Shown here: piece after piece, positions 21,107 to 30,639 of the stretch
How the letters are laid out: each line of letters starts with the position of its first letter
Position numbering within the stretch: position 1 is the stretch's first letter
DNA from: Symbiodinium sp. CCMP2592
Lineage: Eukaryota > Sar > Dinophyceae > Suessiales > Symbiodiniaceae
Direction of reading: 5' to 3'
NCBI GenBank assembly: GCA_905221615.1
Contig: CAJNDT010000602.1
Span: forward strand, 260,986-324,985
DNA length: 64,000 nt
Program-made: the position numbers and the translations under genes
The notes under the pieces: generated by a model
Database searches by the model: none
What the model was told of the DNA's origin: nothing
Seen by the model: the letters and a program-made list of their open reading frames with translations, nothing else

Positions 21107-21838
21107 AGAGCCCCCCCCTTAAGGGGGGGAGGGGTGGGGGGGTGGGCGAGGGGGGGGGGAAATAGGTGGCATACCTATTTCGATGTTTTTCATATGTTGG
21201 GGGGCTTGGGGGACTGTAGCGCAGAAGGTTGTGTGCTGAGTGGCTCAAGTTTCGGGTTGAGCGTGCGAAGGCGACAGCCTACTACTAAGGTATGTACTTC
21301 TAGCCCACCAGCTATGGCCTCGCCTAGAAGCCTTCCCCAAGCCTTGTAAGCCAGGAATAAATAGGTGGGAAAAGGTGGGGGGACCGTAGCGTGCAAGAGC
21401 CTTGCGCCTCGTAGGCGACCCCCAACCCCCCCTTCGACTCCACCTATTTCTCCTTGACGCTGGACTCCTTGCTATACTAGCCTACTACTCAGGCAAGTTC
21501 TTGGAGCTAGCCTATTTCTAAAAGAGGTGCAGCTCGCCCAGCAGCTATGGCCTTGCCTAGAAGCCTTGTTAGCTAAGAATAAATAGGTGGGAACAGGTGG
21601 GGGGACCGTAGCGTGCAAGAGCCTTGCGCCTCGTAGGGGACCCCCACCCCCCCTTCGACTCCACCTATTTATCCTTGATGCTGGACTGCCCATGCAGATA
21701 GAGGGCTGTCATGCTGCTGTTCTAATCATTTCCCACCTATTTCCAAACCACCCCCCACTGTAGCAAAATAGGTGGCGGAAATAGGTGGCACCGGGGGTTA
21801 CCCCCCCCCCATTCTCACTATATTAGGGGGGGGGCTCT
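21107..21838. mobile_element. G/C-tract-bounded element with internal duplication
   Basis: Outer ends AAGAGCCCCCCCC (21107) and GGGGGGGGGCTCTGAAG (to about 21841) are complementary. Inside are several AAATAGGTGG / CCACCTATTT words in both orientations and a direct repeat of about 150 bp (21311-21468 and 21546-21689) sharing GGGGGGACCGTAGCGTGCAA and GCCTTGCGCCTCGTAGG. No ORF longer than chance. It resembles a non-autonomous DNA element but no known family is recognised. Confidence 0.5.
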
Positions 21839-22372
21839 GAAGCAAAGGTCTGTAAAACAGGTGACTTCCGATCGGGGTTTGTACTGGAGCAAAGGGTCAC
21901 GGCAGAAGTTTATCAGGATAAATCTCTGGGGGCCTAAAGTTCTGGAGAAGGGAACTGCAAATCAAACTCTAGGCCCAACCTTTTAGTGCAGGCAATCGTC
22001 GACGCAAATATGTTTGTCAAAATCGTACAACATGTACACGGACATGGCTTTCTCTGCTTGAAGAGCGACATGCCGTGATTTATGTGGTTTGGTGCAGGCT
22101 GCAATCTAAGCTGCTGCATGCCTGCGGGACTCGGGAACAAGCTTCTAGGCCACACGCGCTGCAGGAATGATTCGTTCTGTTCCTTCCAATCAAGCAAGCA
22201 TCCCCTGGAAACAACTCTAGGGCTCACCCCCCAGGAGGCCTTCAAGTATCCAAAAAAACAACCCAAGATCACAACCCCTGGCCCAGATAAAACTCTGGGG
22301 CTCAACCCCGCGGCACGAGCAGCAGGAAACCGGATAAAGATAACGTTTGCGGCTTGACCCCCAGGGGATCAT

Positions 22373-22524
22373 CTAGGCAGTACAGACCCCGATACTTCCG
22401 TTTGCCATAGAAGCTGCCCGTGCCAATGCGAACTCGTGCTGGAAGCCACGACACTCGCCCTCGTATTTCGTGCCGCTTCTGCACAATGCTGGAGATAGGA
22501 TGCACTCGCGCTCCCGCACTCGAA
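22373..22524 (-). pseudogene. downstream half of an exon split by a retrotransposon
   Basis: In minus-strand reading, one TSD copy removed, the frame from 27850-27746 (SLFEAAAASPRPKASSELWC) continues here as FECGSASASYLQHCAEAARN and stays open to a stop at 22373 or so. This is the same strand as the retrotransposon. A second frame is also open, so the reading is suggestive. Confidence 0.45.
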
Positions 22525-22627
22525 GCACCATAGTTTTTTTTTTTTGTTCAACGGACTTTTCCGACTGCAAGAGGATCCGGTAGCTACGACAGTCCTACGG
22601 CATCACATTACTGCGTGCGGTCCTGGT

Positions 22628-25600
22628 TTAGGGCCGCAGGGGCAGGCGGCTGGGCGCCTCGTCAGCGGCGAGGTCGAGCACACGGTCCAGTGCTGGGCCA
22701 TCGCCCGGCCCCGGCGCTGGGACGGCTGGCCACGCGCGACCCAAAGCCGTGCCTGCAACGGCGAGCTGGACTGCGACTGACAAGGCTCCCCACCAGCGTC
22801 GCGCCCACCCAGAGGACGCGGCGCGACGCAGTGCGGGCGGCGCACGGAGAGCTCGGAGGCGGACGAGGTCGCGGACGAGATGCTGCGCTGTTGCATTCCA
22901 GCGGGCTCCGATTTCCGAGCCCAGCACCAGTAGCTTCTGCGGGCCGCCCCTCGCGAGCTCCGGGTAGGTGCTTTGCTTGCGCCGCTCCGCGACCTTCAGC
23001 GCCGCCCCGTCCACCTCCACTGTGCATGGATGCGGGTGCCCTGTCCTCGTGAGGGGGGACACCAGTATCGCGTCGCAGCACAGCGCCCCGCCATTGGCTG
23101 TGGCGCCGTAGACAACAAGGTCAAGGCGCCGACGGTCTTCGGTTGGGACGCCGGGAGCAGTTGTGTGGGCGAGCCACTGCTGTGGCACGACCTGGCCTTC
23201 GGGTCCTACGGCCTCGCGCGCCACGCGGACCCAGGCGCGCTCGACCACCTTCGCACGTCTGGCCAACAAGCCCGTCCGCGAGCAAGCTAGGGCATGGTCG
23301 CCTAAGGGGTCCATGGCTCCACCACATCCGGGGCTGGGGCCGCAGCGGCTGGGGCAAAGAGGCAGGGGCAGGCGAAGGCGTCGTCGCAACGCGATGAGCA
23401 TGGCCTGTGGCGGGATGCTGGTTGCCTGGTCGCACGGCACAGCGGTGAGCCACGCTCCGGCATGCGGCCCTGCCTGGGAGCGGAGCAGTGCACGCGAACT
23501 GGGCGGCAAGGAAGGCAGAAGCACGCAATCGCGAGAGTGTACGGTAAGGGTCCGCGACGCGTGGTACTGCCAGCCGTGCGGCCAGTCCCCGGCACCAGGG
23601 GCTGCAGGCGGGGCAGGACGGGCTCCTTCGAGGAGCACACGCCATGTTGGGCAATCGCTCCATCCTTGGTCCTGCAAGGTACGGCGTGCATTCGCTGCTT
23701 CTGCAAAGCAGTGCGCTCCACCTCCGGCGTCGGACTCGAGGAGGCGCGCATAAGTGGCCGCGCTTGAGGGCAGGCGCGCATTGATTGCAGGCAACGCATC
23801 CGCCCAGGAAGCCCAGTAGGCTGCAGGCGCTATCGCTTCAGCGGATAGCAACCCCAGCCCGCCCAGCGCACCTGGCAGGGCGGCGACCTGCCTCGCATGA
23901 GCGGCTTCCGCGTCGCCCATTCCGCCGAGCATGGCTTGCAGCGTGGCCCATATGGCATCATCATGTCCCCGCGCGTACGTCGCAGACGCCGAAGGGGGCA
24001 TGGTGCGAATGGCATGGTTCGCACGAGGGGATGCGCACATTAGCAAAAGCAACCATGCACACTGTAGGTCTGGCAGCTTGGGCAGTTGGTCGAGGAGCTC
24101 TTGCTCGGCGCGCAGCCTATCCTCGGCCCATGCTTGCACGAAGGCAGGGTGGCCCACGGGCGAGCCAAGGACGACGACACCCTGTTGGGCGTCTGGCTTG
24201 TCGCCTCGCCACACTTCATCGCCCAGTTCCGCAATCCCGGGCGGAGCTGGACCTGCTTCGGCGGCGGTCACCCGAGTCTTGCCCAAATTGGAAGCGATGC
24301 CACACCGGGCTTCGACAGCGTGCACGGTCGTGTCCAAGGCGGCTCGCGCGCGACACGGCTGTGTGATAACATACAGGTCATCCAGAAAAGCGACGAGGCT
24401 GTCGTCTGGGTGAAGCGCCGCTGCCGCCTGTTGGAGAGCATCGTGCTGTCCCAGTGCGAAAAGCGCGGGAGCGAGGGCGTCCCCTTGCTCGCACCCTTCA
24501 CCCTGAGGGACATCCCGGCAGCGGCCAGCGGAGTCCCACCAGCAGTAGCTGGAGGGGCTCCCGTAACACAGGCGCACGAAGGGGAGCAACTCCGGCGCCA
24601 CCTCGCGGAGTTTGCCGAGAAAGGCCGCCCGCGACATGCTGTCGTAGGCGCTGCGGCCGTCCAGCGACACCAGCACGGCGCCTCTGCGTATCGCGAGGGC
24701 GGCACGCACGTGGGTTGCGAGGGCGTCTGTTCCAGCTCGCGCTTGCAACGCAAATTGGAATGGCCGCGTTGCCTGGTCGAACTTATCGGCCCACTCCCTG
24801 GCAAGCGCTTTCGAAACCAGACGGCGGAACATGTCGCCGGTAGCGATTCCACGCGCGCCCCCGTCGGGCTTGCGCAAAGCGGTCAGGCGAGCCATGGCGA
24901 GTGCCTTGCACACGTCAGCTGGCACGCGAGCCTGCGCGAGAAGCGTGGAGGCTTCCGCCAGAAGCTCGATGGCCTCACCATCCTGCAGTAAAAGCTTCAA
25001 GTGTTCCGCTCGCATGCCCGAGAGGCCGGGAGACCCGCCACGACGTGCGGAGCGGAGGGCGGCGGCGATTGCTCGCGTGCTGAGGTGCACCGGCTGGGAC
25101 GGTTGGTGCTGAAGGACGTCCTGAGCGATTGCGGTCCGTGCCTCGGGAGGACGGCGTGCGGGGTCGGTCAAAGCGGCCCACGTAGCCTCGTTTCCGGGGG
25201 CCAGGTCGCAAGCAGTAAGCACCTGACGTGCGCGTGAAAGTTCGCCCTTTCGCACCTTCGCGCATGCCTGGTGCCGTTTGCGTTCGGCGATCTCGTTGGG
25301 GGGCAGTGTCGGGCTGTCGCGTGTTGGTCGGCTGACTCGGCGTGCCGCTTGTATCAGCTGGAGCCACTCCCCTTGCTGAAATGCTGCGGCCCGTCCCAGC
25401 AACTCGGCACGACCCTGCGAGCCTTGTTGCTCGGTGCGCGCAAGCAGCATGCGGGGTGCGAGGAGGAACAGCTTCCACGCCCTGGCAGCATCTGTGCCGT
25501 CGGGGTCGATGCTGGCAGCGCGTAGGCGTCGGAGTGCCTGCACGAGTGCTCCCCGCACCGCTGCACGCATGAAAGGAGGCGTATCTTGCAGCGTTGGAGC

Positions 25601-25639
25601 TGGGTGGCGCAGTTCGTCAACGAGGTCGACGCCATCCAA
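22628..25639 (-). CDS. retrotransposon ORF2: reverse transcriptase + restriction-like endonuclease
   Basis: 1003 codons from the first ATG (the frame is open further up, to about 25690). RT signatures: VLVSLDGRSAYDSM (about residue 323, catalytic Asp), QGEGCEQGDALAPALF (about 379) and AFLDDLYVI (FxDD, about 417). After a thumb-like region, a Cys/His cluster CGPSPGCGGAMDPLGDHALA-Cys (about 766-786) precedes DRRRLDLVVYG and LCCDAILVSP (about 835-860), a PD-(D/E)XK-like nuclease core as in R2-type elements. No apurinic-type endonuclease was seen. The protein would copy the element RNA at a nicked target. The RLE assignment is by motif order. Confidence 0.85.
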   Translation of the reverse strand: MDGVDLVDELRHPAPTLQDTPPFMRAAVRGALVQALRRLRAASIDPDGTDAARAWKLFLLAPRMLLARTEQQGSQGRAELLGRAAAFQQGEWLQLIQAARRVSRPTRDSPTLPPNEIAERKRHQACAKVRKGELSRARQVLTACDLAPGNEATWAALTDPARRPPEARTAIAQDVLQHQPSQPVHLSTRAIAAALRSARRGGSPGLSGMRAEHLKLLLQDGEAIELLAEASTLLAQARVPADVCKALAMARLTALRKPDGGARGIATGDMFRRLVSKALAREWADKFDQATRPFQFALQARAGTDALATHVRAALAIRRGAVLVSLDGRSAYDSMSRAAFLGKLREVAPELLPFVRLCYGSPSSYCWWDSAGRCRDVPQGEGCEQGDALAPALFALGQHDALQQAAAALHPDDSLVAFLDDLYVITQPCRARAALDTTVHAVEARCGIASNLGKTRVTAAEAGPAPPGIAELGDEVWRGDKPDAQQGVVVLGSPVGHPAFVQAWAEDRLRAEQELLDQLPKLPDLQCAWLLLLMCASPRANHAIRTMPPSASATYARGHDDAIWATLQAMLGGMGDAEAAHARQVAALPGALGGLGLLSAEAIAPAAYWASWADALPAINARLPSSAATYARLLESDAGGGAHCFAEAANARRTLQDQGWSDCPTWRVLLEGARPAPPAAPGAGDWPHGWQYHASRTLTVHSRDCVLLPSLPPSSRALLRSQAGPHAGAWLTAVPCDQATSIPPQAMLIALRRRLRLPLPLCPSRCGPSPGCGGAMDPLGDHALACSRTGLLARRAKVVERAWVRVAREAVGPEGQVVPQQWLAHTTAPGVPTEDRRRLDLVVYGATANGGALCCDAILVSPLTRTGHPHPCTVEVDGAALKVAERRKQSTYPELARGGPQKLLVLGSEIGARWNATAQHLVRDLVRLRALRAPPALRRAASSGWARRWWGALSVAVQLAVAGTALGRAWPAVPAPGPGDGPALDRVLDLAADEAPSRLPLRP

Positions 25640-27669
25640 AGCCCTCCACGCCTTGGCGTCGGCCTCGGCAACTCGGCCCGGGCAGACTGGGACCGATTGG
25701 CAGTCGTCATAACGTCATTCGCCGGCTCGGCGTCAGCGGGCCGTGGCTCGCGGGGACGGTCGCGTGTGGAACGAGCGCGGCGTCCCCGTCTGGAACGTCT
25801 GGGGGGCGGACGCGCATCGTCGTCGGGGCAAGCACGCCGCACGTCCTCTGCCAAAGATTGAGCTGCCGAAGCGATTGCGACCCCCCCGTACGTCTGGAGA
25901 AGGGCCACTTGTGCTGCAGCGGGGACGTAACCTTGTGCATTCATGCAGAGGGCGAGTGCGCTTGGTAGTGGCACAGGCGCCGGCGGCATAGCGGTCAGCG
26001 CTTCAGCCGACGCAACGTCGGCCGCGGCCGCTCCGTGAGCCGGGTCGCGGTCGATGCAGGCTAGCTCGGCGTGCAAGAAACGGAGGATGGTGGATGGCAG
26101 TGCGGGGGCCGCTCTCCGTAACGCTCCCGCCAGCTCAGCGAAGCGCGTGCCGATGCGGGGGTGGGATTGCCAAGCCTGCGTAGCTGCCGGTGTCATTGCG
26201 CCGGCACCGGCGTGGAGCAGTGGTACGAAAAGCCACGAACACGTCTCGCCTGGTGCCTGGTGGGGTGGGCGGGCGTCTTGCCAGCACAGCGGCTCGCGGG
26301 CAGGGGCTGGCAGCAGCGTCGGCGATGCAGGTGGCGTGAACCCTGGAGTGGCGTCGCCTGCTTCGCCCGGCGCCGCTTCCCCCGCGACACCGGGTGATGC
26401 TTCACGCTCCAGCTCGCGAGGCGACGCGAACGGCGTCTGTTCGCTGAGCGTGTCGCACACCGTTTCTGCATCGGACGTAGCACCCGCGTCTGGCCGACGG
26501 AGGCCCATTTGCTCCAGCGCACGGAGAGCACGATGGCGTCGCTGGTTGGTGGTGTCGTCTCCCGGGCCTGGGTTGGTCGCCTCGCCGATTCGTTGACCGT
26601 TGTAAGGGTGCGGCGGGGACGCCCTGGAACAAAGGAGGACAGTGGCTCGTGCGTTTTCGGCTCCTGCAAGCGGGGCTCGAGTGCATGACAGCCAGGAACT
26701 GCGCTCGCCGGGCGAACATCCTGCCATGGTAGTGGCGCGACGCCGCTGGCAGGAGGCACGACCTGCCGAGCATCGTAGCCGGTGCATGCTCCGCCCTGAT
26801 CCGTCACCGGCGGTGTTGATGGCGGCGTGAAGCCCCGTGTCGCCTCTCCTGCTGCGTCTGGTGCCATCGCGCCCGTGAGCGCATCTGGAGCCTCTCCACG
26901 TGGTGACGCGAAAGGGGTGATCGTGCTCAACAAGTCCGACAGGGTCTCGGCAGCATCGAGGTCCGCTTGGCGGTCGCGCAGTGCGGCCGGGCGGGTACTG
27001 GGGAGCAACTGCATTAGGGATCATTTGGGCAAGCGCATGCATGGCTCGTTCTCGGCGTTGCGCAACGGCAGCGCTGCATGGCGGGCCCGGGTGGGCAGAT
27101 TCCCCAACTCGCCTGCCATGGCAGGGGTGAGGCGTCAGCTTTGTGGACGCTGGTGCCGCCCGGTCGTGCGTCGGCGCGCGGGTCGCTGGGCCGCACCATC
27201 GGCGACCGCATCGTCGGCGAGAAGGTGAGCCAGCAAAGAGGCCGACGTGCGACCATGATGCCTGCGAGAGTTCGTCCAACGCCGTCTCGCCGCCTTGCAG
27301 TATGTACTGCAACACCTCGTGCCGGTGCGGGTCCTGGGTGCGGGCCGCAAGCTCGCACATCAGGGCCTCCCAGTTTGACGGGGTGTGTGGCGATGGGCGA
27401 CCGCCCGCTAGCGCGACGACCGCACTCACAGCTCGCCGGGAAAGAAGGCCGATGAGCACGCCCACGACCAGCCAACCCCACCCGAGAGCAAGAGGCCCAA
27501 AGCCCGGGGTGAAGTACCGGGGCGTCGCTCCGCTGCAAGTAAGGGCTGCGTGAGCCATGCTTTCCCTGCACGTCGGCGGCAAGGACGCGGCCCACCAGAC
27601 AGCCGACGAAGCCGCCGAGTAAGCACCGGCGCATGCCGACAACAGCTGTCCGATCACGGCTGCCGACAT
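25354..27669 (-). CDS. retrotransposon ORF1 / N-terminal part, with NPGP repeat
   Basis: 771 codons, Ala/Arg/Pro-rich. A hydrophobic segment (WLVVGVLIGLLSRRAVSAVV) lies near residue 65-90. Two related units follow: HPCHGRRVGESAHPGPP (about 27.1 kb) and HPYNGQRIGEATNPGP (about 26.58 kb), each followed by an Arg-rich RALRALEQM-like helix. NPGP is the core of 2A peptides, but the preceding residues do not fit the usual DxE consensus. The last 95 codons before 25639 overlap ORF2 in another frame, so ORF1 protein probably continues into ORF2 by a frameshift or a damaged junction near 25650-25690. Function unknown; nucleic-acid binding is only an inference from basic composition. Confidence 0.6.
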   Translation of the reverse strand: MSAAVIGQLLSACAGAYSAASSAVWWAASLPPTCRESMAHAALTCSGATPRYFTPGFGPLALGWGWLVVGVLIGLLSRRAVSAVVALAGGRPSPHTPSNWEALMCELAARTQDPHRHEVLQYILQGGETALDELSQASWSHVGLFAGSPSRRRCGRRWCGPATRAPTHDRAAPASTKLTPHPCHGRRVGESAHPGPPCSAAVAQRRERAMHALAQMIPNAVAPQYPPGRTARPPSGPRCCRDPVGLVEHDHPFRVTTWRGSRCAHGRDGTRRSRRGDTGLHAAINTAGDGSGRSMHRLRCSAGRASCQRRRATTMAGCSPGERSSWLSCTRAPLAGAENARATVLLCSRASPPHPYNGQRIGEATNPGPGDDTTNQRRHRALRALEQMGLRRPDAGATSDAETVCDTLSEQTPFASPRELEREASPGVAGEAAPGEAGDATPGFTPPASPTLLPAPAREPLCWQDARPPHQAPGETCSWLFVPLLHAGAGAMTPAATQAWQSHPRIGTRFAELAGALRRAAPALPSTILRFLHAELACIDRDPAHGAAAADVASAEALTAMPPAPVPLPSALALCMNAQGYVPAAAQVALLQTYGGVAIASAAQSLAEDVRRACPDDDARPPPRRSRRGRRARSTRDRPREPRPADAEPANDVMTTANRSQSARAELPRPTPRRGGLWMASTSLTNCATQLQRCKIRLLSCVQRCGEHSCRHSDAYALPASTPTAQMLPGRGSCSSSHPACCLRAPSNKARRVVPSCWDGPQHFSKGSGSS
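26640..27014 (-). pseudogene. frameshifted middle of the first ORF1 repeat unit
   Basis: In a frame different from ORF1, the minus strand reads LLSTITPFASPRGEAPDA, GFTPPSTPP and LPWQDVRPAS. The same words occur in the ORF1 frame about 0.45-0.5 kb downstream (EQTPFASPRELE, GFTPPASPT, LCWQDARPP). So the unit was duplicated and the first copy has since been frameshifted. Confidence 0.65.
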
Positions 27670-27716
27670 GGCATGAGGCTACTGCCCACCAATCCTTGAA
27701 AATCGTCTTGAGCTAT

Positions 27717-27734
27717 CCTTGAGCCAAAATGGCC
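27717..27734 (-). other. DinoSL remnant
   Basis: Minus strand GCCATTTTGGCTCAAG, identical to the 3' 16 bases of the conserved dinoflagellate spliced leader, exactly at the retrotransposon edge next to the TSD. The first six leader bases are missing, as expected for incomplete reverse transcription. Confidence 0.85.
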
Positions 27735-27745
27735 GCACCATAGTT

Positions 27746-28390
27746 CGGACGATGCCTTGGGCCTTGGAGATGCTGCTGCCGCTTCAAACAGCGAATCTGC
27801 TTTCAAGGCTGCGTCGGTGTCCATGGCAAAGACTTCCACATTGCAACAACACGTGACCAGAATGGCAAATGTGTCCAAGCCCGAGGAAAAGAATGGCTCT
27901 GATTCACTGATGTCTGCTGCTCTTGCTCAACGACTCGCTCCTCGCCTTTCATTATCTTCTATCATCTTTGTAAAAGCATGGAGCTCTGCTTTGACTACGA
28001 CCCGGTCTTCGACACCGTGGGGCAACTCAGCACAACTCAGCAGTCTCCGTCTGCTCTGTGGACTCCGTGAAGCTCTTAGGGTCAAAGTTTTGGCACGGGC
28101 AGCTGTTCCTCTTCCACGTATGCCTCGTCGTTGTGCGCACACAAATAGAACTCGGTGGGCTTTCCGAGGTCTTCGGACCGAAACCACATCTCAAACTCTT
28201 TCTCCAAATCCTGCTATAGTCATGTTTCTGAACGACCAGGACGCAAAGCAGCAGGCTGTGGCGAAGGCCGTGCTGGATAGCAAGGATGTGAATGATGTGA
28301 CGGTGCCCTCGGCCAAAACATCAATCTCATGGTCCGGAAGAGGGACGGGGCCGGACGGGAACACAGCTTCGAGTGTTTTTTGTTGCATGC
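27746..28390 (-). pseudogene. disrupted gene, several coding stretches
   Basis: Minus-strand pieces: about 28215-28375 (PLPDHEIDVLAEGTVTSFTS), 28091-28205 after ATAGCAG (DLEKEFEMWFRSEDLGKPTE, FYLCAHNDEAYVEEEQLPV), about 28010-28085 (FDPKSFTESTEQTETAEL), about 27945-28000 (VVVKAELHAFTKMIEDNERR) and 27746-27850 (MDTDAALKADSLFEAAAA). Stops or frame changes separate some pieces, and the retrotransposon interrupts the last. Either a spliced gene broken by the insertion or an older pseudogene. Product not recognised. Confidence 0.5.
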
Positions 28391-29169
28391 CGCAGATACA
28401 TCACCGCAGGCTGGCGCATCCACGATAGCCGTCTTTCATGCGAGGGCAAAAAACTCGCCGACGTGCTTTGTGAACATGTCGGGCTGGAAGCTGGTTTCCG
28501 CTTGGCATTGGATGCAAGCTCACCTAATCCATGCATCTCCCAGGTACAGGTATCACCGCGGAGCTGCGCGCAGGTGCATCCTGTAGATCAGCACTAATTG
28601 AAGCGGCTGGATGCAAAAAAAATTGTTGCGGGCGCAGGAGCCACGTGCGCTCTCCCATCCTGCAGAGGTTCAAAAGCCTTGAAGTTGAAAAAATTGGAAA
28701 ATTTTGGAAAACATGAACCCGTACAGCCGGCGCATTCCCTGCAAGGCCACCTCATCGGACTGGGAGTGTGTCCTGCCTAGGCCTTGACCGGCATCCCGCA
28801 CAGCAAGGATTCTCACCGCAACGAAGTGCGCCGGAGTGGTGATAGCTCCAGCGCTTGTAGACGTGCAGCACGTCCAAACTCCCCAGGACTGTGTGCCTGG
28901 GCAAAACACATCGCCAAACGAAACGGTTGAATCGGAGGAACCGGTGTAAGCTCAATCCTTTGGCCGTGGCGTGCCTTGTGTGGCGAAACCAAGGTCAGCA
29001 TGGAGAAGCTTTGCGTTTGCGGGTTCGCCTCGAGAACCAATGCCCGCAGCCGGCAAGCCGCCGTTGGAAGCTGCCACTGCCTCCATGACCAAGCCGGCCC
29101 AGGACCTTTCTCGCCACACGCACCTCTTAGATCCTTTGAGCAACAGATGGCACCAGCATGACAAAAACG

Positions 29170-29397
29170 GCCCGGCCCGTGTGCACTCGCAGTCTACGGT
29201 GTGCGACGCCGCTGAACTGCACGTCGGGAGGCCGGCGGCCGCAACAGCGGGACCGCAACAGCCCGATGGCGCGCAAGAAGGCTCAACAGCTGCACGAGCT
29301 GAGCTGCACGGGTTCGCCTCCAAACCGGCCACCGACCTTAATCCTGACAGTGACAAAACGGCAGCTACGGCAGCGTCGGGCATGACCGAGTTCAGGG
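29170..29397 (+). CDS. possible exon, unknown protein
   Basis: The plus-strand frame reads VCDAAELHVGRPAAATAG, ARAELHGFASKPATDLNPDS and TAATAASGMTEFR, then a strong donor AGG|GTATGTGTTG. Ala-rich, soluble. The minus strand is also open here, which lowers confidence. Confidence 0.35.
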
Positions 29398-30639
29398 TAT
29401 GTGTTGCGGCGTGCCGCTTTCGTCACAGCACGCCGGCTGGTACACGACGCCCACTCGAGTTCTACTAGTAACTAACTAGTACTAGCTACACACGCTTCCT
29501 GGCGCGCGGCAACTCGACCCATCCGCGCAACGTCGACTCACATCACGACATATCGCGAATACGTACATGCAGGTTTTGACGGAACACCTGGCAGACTGTT
29601 AAATCGGCACGGTGTCTGCACCTCGCACGACACTCTTCCCACAAAGTGAAGCTAACGTGCATAGAGACGCATTACAGTTGCAACGGCACGTTGAGTTTCG
29701 GGGGAACCCGCCCGGCGCGAAACAAGCGAAACCCCAATTGCACGCTGGGTTTCGGGCATCACAGCTCCAAGTGTCAATTTATCCAGTTGCATATGGCACG
29801 ACATTTTCCGCGAAACGTGAAGCAAAAGTGCAACCAAACGCGCGGGAACTGCACATTTGCGTCGCCCGTCCGAGTCCGTTGACGGCCATGGTCTTGTAAG
29901 GGCACGGCGAAATACGGCGAATGAGGAAATTTACTCAAACAAAATGGTCGCTGTACATCTGTACAGTTTGGCAAAACTCGTTGACGAAATCACCCGCATA
30001 TCCAGACCCTGCTTACGGCATCCCACGGATACATACATCCAAAGTTGAGATTCAAAAAACTGCCTTCGGTCCGAGCGTCTGCGCATGTGCCCTCGGTAGC
30101 CGCTAGCCATTGTAGCATGACAGTTGGTTTTAGTCGGGTTTTGAATCTCAATTACAGCAAGAATCCTGAAACAAAGGGCGCGCTGCCACTGGGTTGGTGG
30201 GGTGCCAGCGTAACAGCTAGGTCAAAGCTTCTGAGCAAGCTCATGAAGAGACTTCCCAGAGCAAAAACAAGCAAGTCTCCAATTGGAGACATATCCGTTG
30301 TCTCACTGGTGAAAAAACAGATACTACATTTGATCATAGCCGACAGGCCGAATAACTCAAGCTATGGCCCGCAAATCCCGCAATTGTACGTAGTGACAGG
30401 CGTTTTTTTTTTCGACCCGAGTGTCACAATTTTGTGCCGGACCGAAACAACACCGTTACACCGGTATACACAGCATCCATCAGCATCCCAAACTCGCCCA
30501 AGCAAGCAACAACAACCAAAGAACAACGTAAATGACACCGTGCTGGAACGATTGTCTACCACGGCACTATGGATCGGATCATCTTCAATCACATCTCACA
30601 TGCGGCAGCTGCATGGCACACAGCCCCAACAAATGCAAC

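Larger units (their letters stand above)
22525..27745 (-). mobile_element. full-length non-LTR retrotransposon, RT plus RLE, DinoSL-capped
   Basis: The element body is 22536-27734, flanked by an 11-bp target duplication GCACCATAGTT (22525-22535 and 27735-27745). The plus-strand T run 22534-22545 marks the minus-strand poly(A) end. At the other end the minus strand begins GGCCATTTTGGCTCAAG, matching the last 16 bases of the 22-nt dinoflagellate spliced leader, followed by a second possible remnant AGCTCAAG. Two long overlapping ORFs follow. Intact TSD, tail and long ORFs indicate a recent insertion made from a trans-spliced transcript. Confidence 0.9.

Noticed and set aside
23000-25200. Plus-strand frames of up to 301 codons opposite the RT gene
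   Set aside because: GC-rich antisense shadow of the retrotransposon ORF.
26567-26596. Canonical 2A ribosome-skipping peptide
   Set aside because: NPGP is present, but the preceding D(V/I)Ex is GEAT; reported only as an NPGP repeat.
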